64,000 nucleotides of DNA from Novosphingobium sp. ZN18A2 (GTDB taxonomy: Bacteria > Pseudomonadota > Alphaproteobacteria > Sphingomonadales > Sphingomonadaceae): the NCBI RefSeq assembly GCF_036784765.1, contig NZ_CP136651.1, positions 2,852,001 through 2,916,000 on the forward strand, written 5' to 3'. How positions within the stretch are numbered: position 1 is the stretch's first letter; the number at the start of each line of letters is the position of its first letter. A model generated the notes under the pieces. That model searched no databases. It had not been told where the DNA came from and saw only the letters and a list, made by a program, of their open reading frames with translations. Made by a program: the position numbers and the translations under genes. Shown one piece after another: positions 62,390-64,000 of this stretch.

Positions 62390-63201
62390 TGCCCCGCACC
62401 GGGGTGCCCGCGATGAAACGCCTTTTCCTCCTGCTTTTTGCCGTGCTGGCCTTCGCAAGCCAGCCGGCGCTGGCCGAGCCGACCTTTCCCAAGCTGACGG
62501 GCCGCGTGGTGGACGATGCGCATATCCTTTCGGCTGGGGAAGTGCAGGCGCTCGACGCGAAGCTGGCGGCACTGGAACAGCAATCCGGGCACCAGCTGGT
62601 GGTGGCCACGCTGCCCTCGCTCCAGGGATACGACATCTCGGATTACGGCTATCAGCTCGGCCGCGCGTGGGGCATCGGCAGCAAGGCGAACGACGACGGC
62701 ATCCTGCTGATCGTCGCCCCGAAAGAGCGCAAGGTGCGGATCGAGGTGGGGTACGGCCTTGAAGGCATCATAACCGACGCGCTTTCCAGCGTGATTATCA
62801 ACACGCAGATCACGCCGCAATTCAGGAAAGGCGACATGGCCGCCGGCATCGATGCCGGGGTCGATGCGCTGGTGCAGCAGCTCCAGCTTCCGCCGGACCA
62901 GGCGAAGGCGCGCGCCGCGCAGCTTGCCGCACAGGCGAAGAAGGCAAACGAGCCGCAGTTCGATTTCGGCACGGTGGTGTTTTTCTTCATCTTCTTCTTT
63001 TTCTTCGTCCTGCCCTTTTTCCGCGCGATGCGCGGCGGCGGGCGACGCTATGGCCGCGGCCCCGGCGTGATGATCTTTCCCGGCGGCGGCTGGGGCGGAG
63101 GCGGCGGCTGGGGCGGCGGAGGCGGCGGCTTTGGCGGTGGCGGCGGGTTCTCCGGTGGTGGCGGCAGCTTCGGCGGCGGCGGCGCAAGCGGCAGCTGGTA
63201 G
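62389..63201 (+). CDS. TPM-domain membrane protein, YgcG-like
   Basis: A 270-residue protein with a signal peptide (ending PALAEP), a periplasmic TPM domain (LTGRVVDDAHILSAGEVQALDAKLAALEQQSGHQLVVATLPSLQG ... GSKANDDGILLIVAPKERKVRIEVGYGLEG), one membrane helix (VVFFFIFFFFFVLPFF) and a Gly-rich tail ending GGASGSW. The start at 62389 overlaps the lemA stop. An in-frame ATG at 62413 would also give a signal peptide. TPM proteins have been proposed as phosphatases or in membrane protein repair; the role here is unknown. Confidence 0.9.
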   Translation: MPRTGVPAMKRLFLLLFAVLAFASQPALAEPTFPKLTGRVVDDAHILSAGEVQALDAKLAALEQQSGHQLVVATLPSLQGYDISDYGYQLGRAWGIGSKANDDGILLIVAPKERKVRIEVGYGLEGIITDALSSVIINTQITPQFRKGDMAAGIDAGVDALVQQLQLPPDQAKARAAQLAAQAKKANEPQFDFGTVVFFFIFFFFFVLPFFRAMRGGGRRYGRGPGVMIFPGGGWGGGGGWGGGGGGFGGGGGFSGGGGSFGGGGASGSW

Positions 63202-63219
63202 GCGCGGGGGAGAGACGAC

Positions 63220-63900
63220 ATGGCCTTCAAGCCGCTTACCAAGGCGGATCACGAGATTGTCCGCAGCGCCGTTGCCAGGGCGGAGGACAATACCTCTGGC
63301 GAAATCGTGACGATCGTCAGCACGCAGTCCGACGGATACTGGGATGTGGCGCTGGCGTGGAGCGCGTTTGTCGCGTTCCTGGCGCTGGCCGTGCTGGAAC
63401 TGGCGCCCGGTTTCTACCTGTCGTTGTTCGAACGGGTCTTCGGCCTCTGGGCGGTGGAATGGACGCCGCGCGCGGTGCTGGGGCTTGCCCTGACCGTCGT
63501 CTCGTTGAAGTTCGCGGGCATGACGCTGCTGCAATTGTGGAAGCCGCTGCGCTTTTTCCTGGTGCCCGGCCCGGTGCGTTCGGCCCGCGTCCACGCCCGC
63601 GCGCTCACCTGCTTCAAGGTGGGCGCGGAACGCCGCACCCACGGGCGCACGGGCATCCTGATCTATCTTTCGCTGCGCGAACATCGCGCTGAAATCATCG
63701 CGGACGAAGCCATCGCCTCTCGCGTTTCGCCCGATGAATGGGGCGCGGCGATGCACGCCATGCTGGAACACATCCGCGATCGCCGCATTGCAGAAGGCAT
63801 GGCGGCAGCGGTTGAAAAGGTTGGCGAAGTGCTGGCCGAACACCTTCCGCGCGCCGCCGACGACGTGAACGAGCTGCCCGACCGTCTTATAGAAGTGTGA
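63220..63900 (+). CDS. TPM-domain membrane protein, second paralogue
   Basis: A 226-residue TPM-family protein with inserted membrane segments (VALAWSAFVAFLALAVLELAPGFYLSL and AVLGLALTVVSLKFAGMTLL). The TPM halves are SAVARAEDNTSGEIVTIVSTQSDGYWDV before them and FKVGAERRTHGRTGILIYLSLREHRAEIIADEAI after them. There is no signal peptide. It starts 18 bp after the YgcG-like gene, making a lemA-TPM-TPM operon. Function is unknown. Confidence 0.88.
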   Translation: MAFKPLTKADHEIVRSAVARAEDNTSGEIVTIVSTQSDGYWDVALAWSAFVAFLALAVLELAPGFYLSLFERVFGLWAVEWTPRAVLGLALTVVSLKFAGMTLLQLWKPLRFFLVPGPVRSARVHARALTCFKVGAERRTHGRTGILIYLSLREHRAEIIADEAIASRVSPDEWGAAMHAMLEHIRDRRIAEGMAAAVEKVGEVLAEHLPRAADDVNELPDRLIEV

Positions 63901-63908
63901 CCCGTGCC

Positions 63909-64000
63909 ATGAGCGACCCCGACGCAAACGCCCCCGAAGAAGTGATGTGGGAGGGCCGCTTCGTCATCGCGAAAAAGAAGGGCCGATGGGAATATGTCAG
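63909..64000 (+). CDS. Nudix hydrolase (5' end only)
   Basis: The first 30 codons are visible: MSDPDANAPEEVMWEGRFV followed by IAKKKGRWEYV. The MWEGRF and KKGRWEYV segments match the start of ADP-ribose pyrophosphatase-like Nudix proteins found after TPM genes in sphingomonads. The Nudix box lies outside the window. It begins eight bases after the previous stop, so it probably belongs to the same operon. Confidence 0.65.
   Translation, partial: MSDPDANAPEEVMWEGRFVIAKKKGRWEYV

Overview
The window is a GC-rich, densely coding chromosomal segment that looks like a member of the Sphingomonadales (Alphaproteobacteria; Erythrobacteraceae or Sphingomonadaceae type). Supporting signs are the circularly permuted two-piece tmRNA gene with the tag ANDNDALALAA, DUF2794 and HdaA homologues, the lptD-surA-pdxA-rsmA block, a sphingomonad-style TonB-dependent receptor, and the maf-RNase-yacG run ending at tRNA-Phe. 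No prophage, integron, CRISPR array or large island is visible.

Layout. 1-8 kb: uvrC (3' end outside the window), a CYTH-CHAD protein, an orphan TonB-dependent receptor, then infA, maf, an RNase E/G-type gene, yacG and tRNA-Phe. 8-14 kb: a cysteine-desulfhydrase-like PLP enzyme, a low-molecular-weight phosphatase overlapping a malonyltransferase-like gene, a fused E1 2-oxoacid dehydrogenase and a CPA1 antiporter. 14-25 kb: wrbA, purC, modABC, a large GMC oxidoreductase, a TetR-controlled HlyD/ABC efflux operon with a perfect palindromic operator, then purS-purQ. 25-34 kb: a GGDEF-EAL protein and a minus-strand run glmU, AIM24, vapBC, glmS, then gph and an SDR gene. 34-36.3 kb is the most repeat-rich part: a GIY-YIG nuclease gene enclosed by inverted hairpin repeats, DUF2794, cysE, and a 265-bp element with terminal and internal inverted repeats. 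36.3-42.5 kb: hdaA, a DUF2066-like gene, purM, an AI-2E-type permease, a purN-YjbR fusion and an MddA-like methyltransferase. 42.5-51.5 kb: ndk, holC, pepA, lptD-surA-pdxA-rsmA and a DUF2189 protein. 51.6-60 kb: a membrane glycosyltransferase with atypical codons, a DODA-type dioxygenase, malate synthase G, and an M20-astA-astB arginine catabolism group. 60-64 kb: a small membrane protein, a direct repeat, ssrA, mscL, lemA, two TPM-domain proteins and the start of a Nudix gene.

How the parts work together. Purine synthesis is represented by purC, purS, purQ, purM and purN, all on the plus strand but scattered. The lptD-surA-pdxA-rsmA block combines outer-membrane biogenesis with cofactor synthesis and rRNA methylation. 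glmS and glmU make UDP-GlcNAc for the envelope and are separated by AIM24 and a toxin-antitoxin pair. The modABC genes provide molybdate uptake. The AST genes cover only the first two steps of arginine succinylation.

The least explained signals are the folded 265-bp element at 36005-36269 and the repeat-flanked GIY-YIG nuclease at 34.35-34.79 kb. Both are non-coding structures tied to nearby genes and would be missed by ORF-based annotation, as would ssrA.
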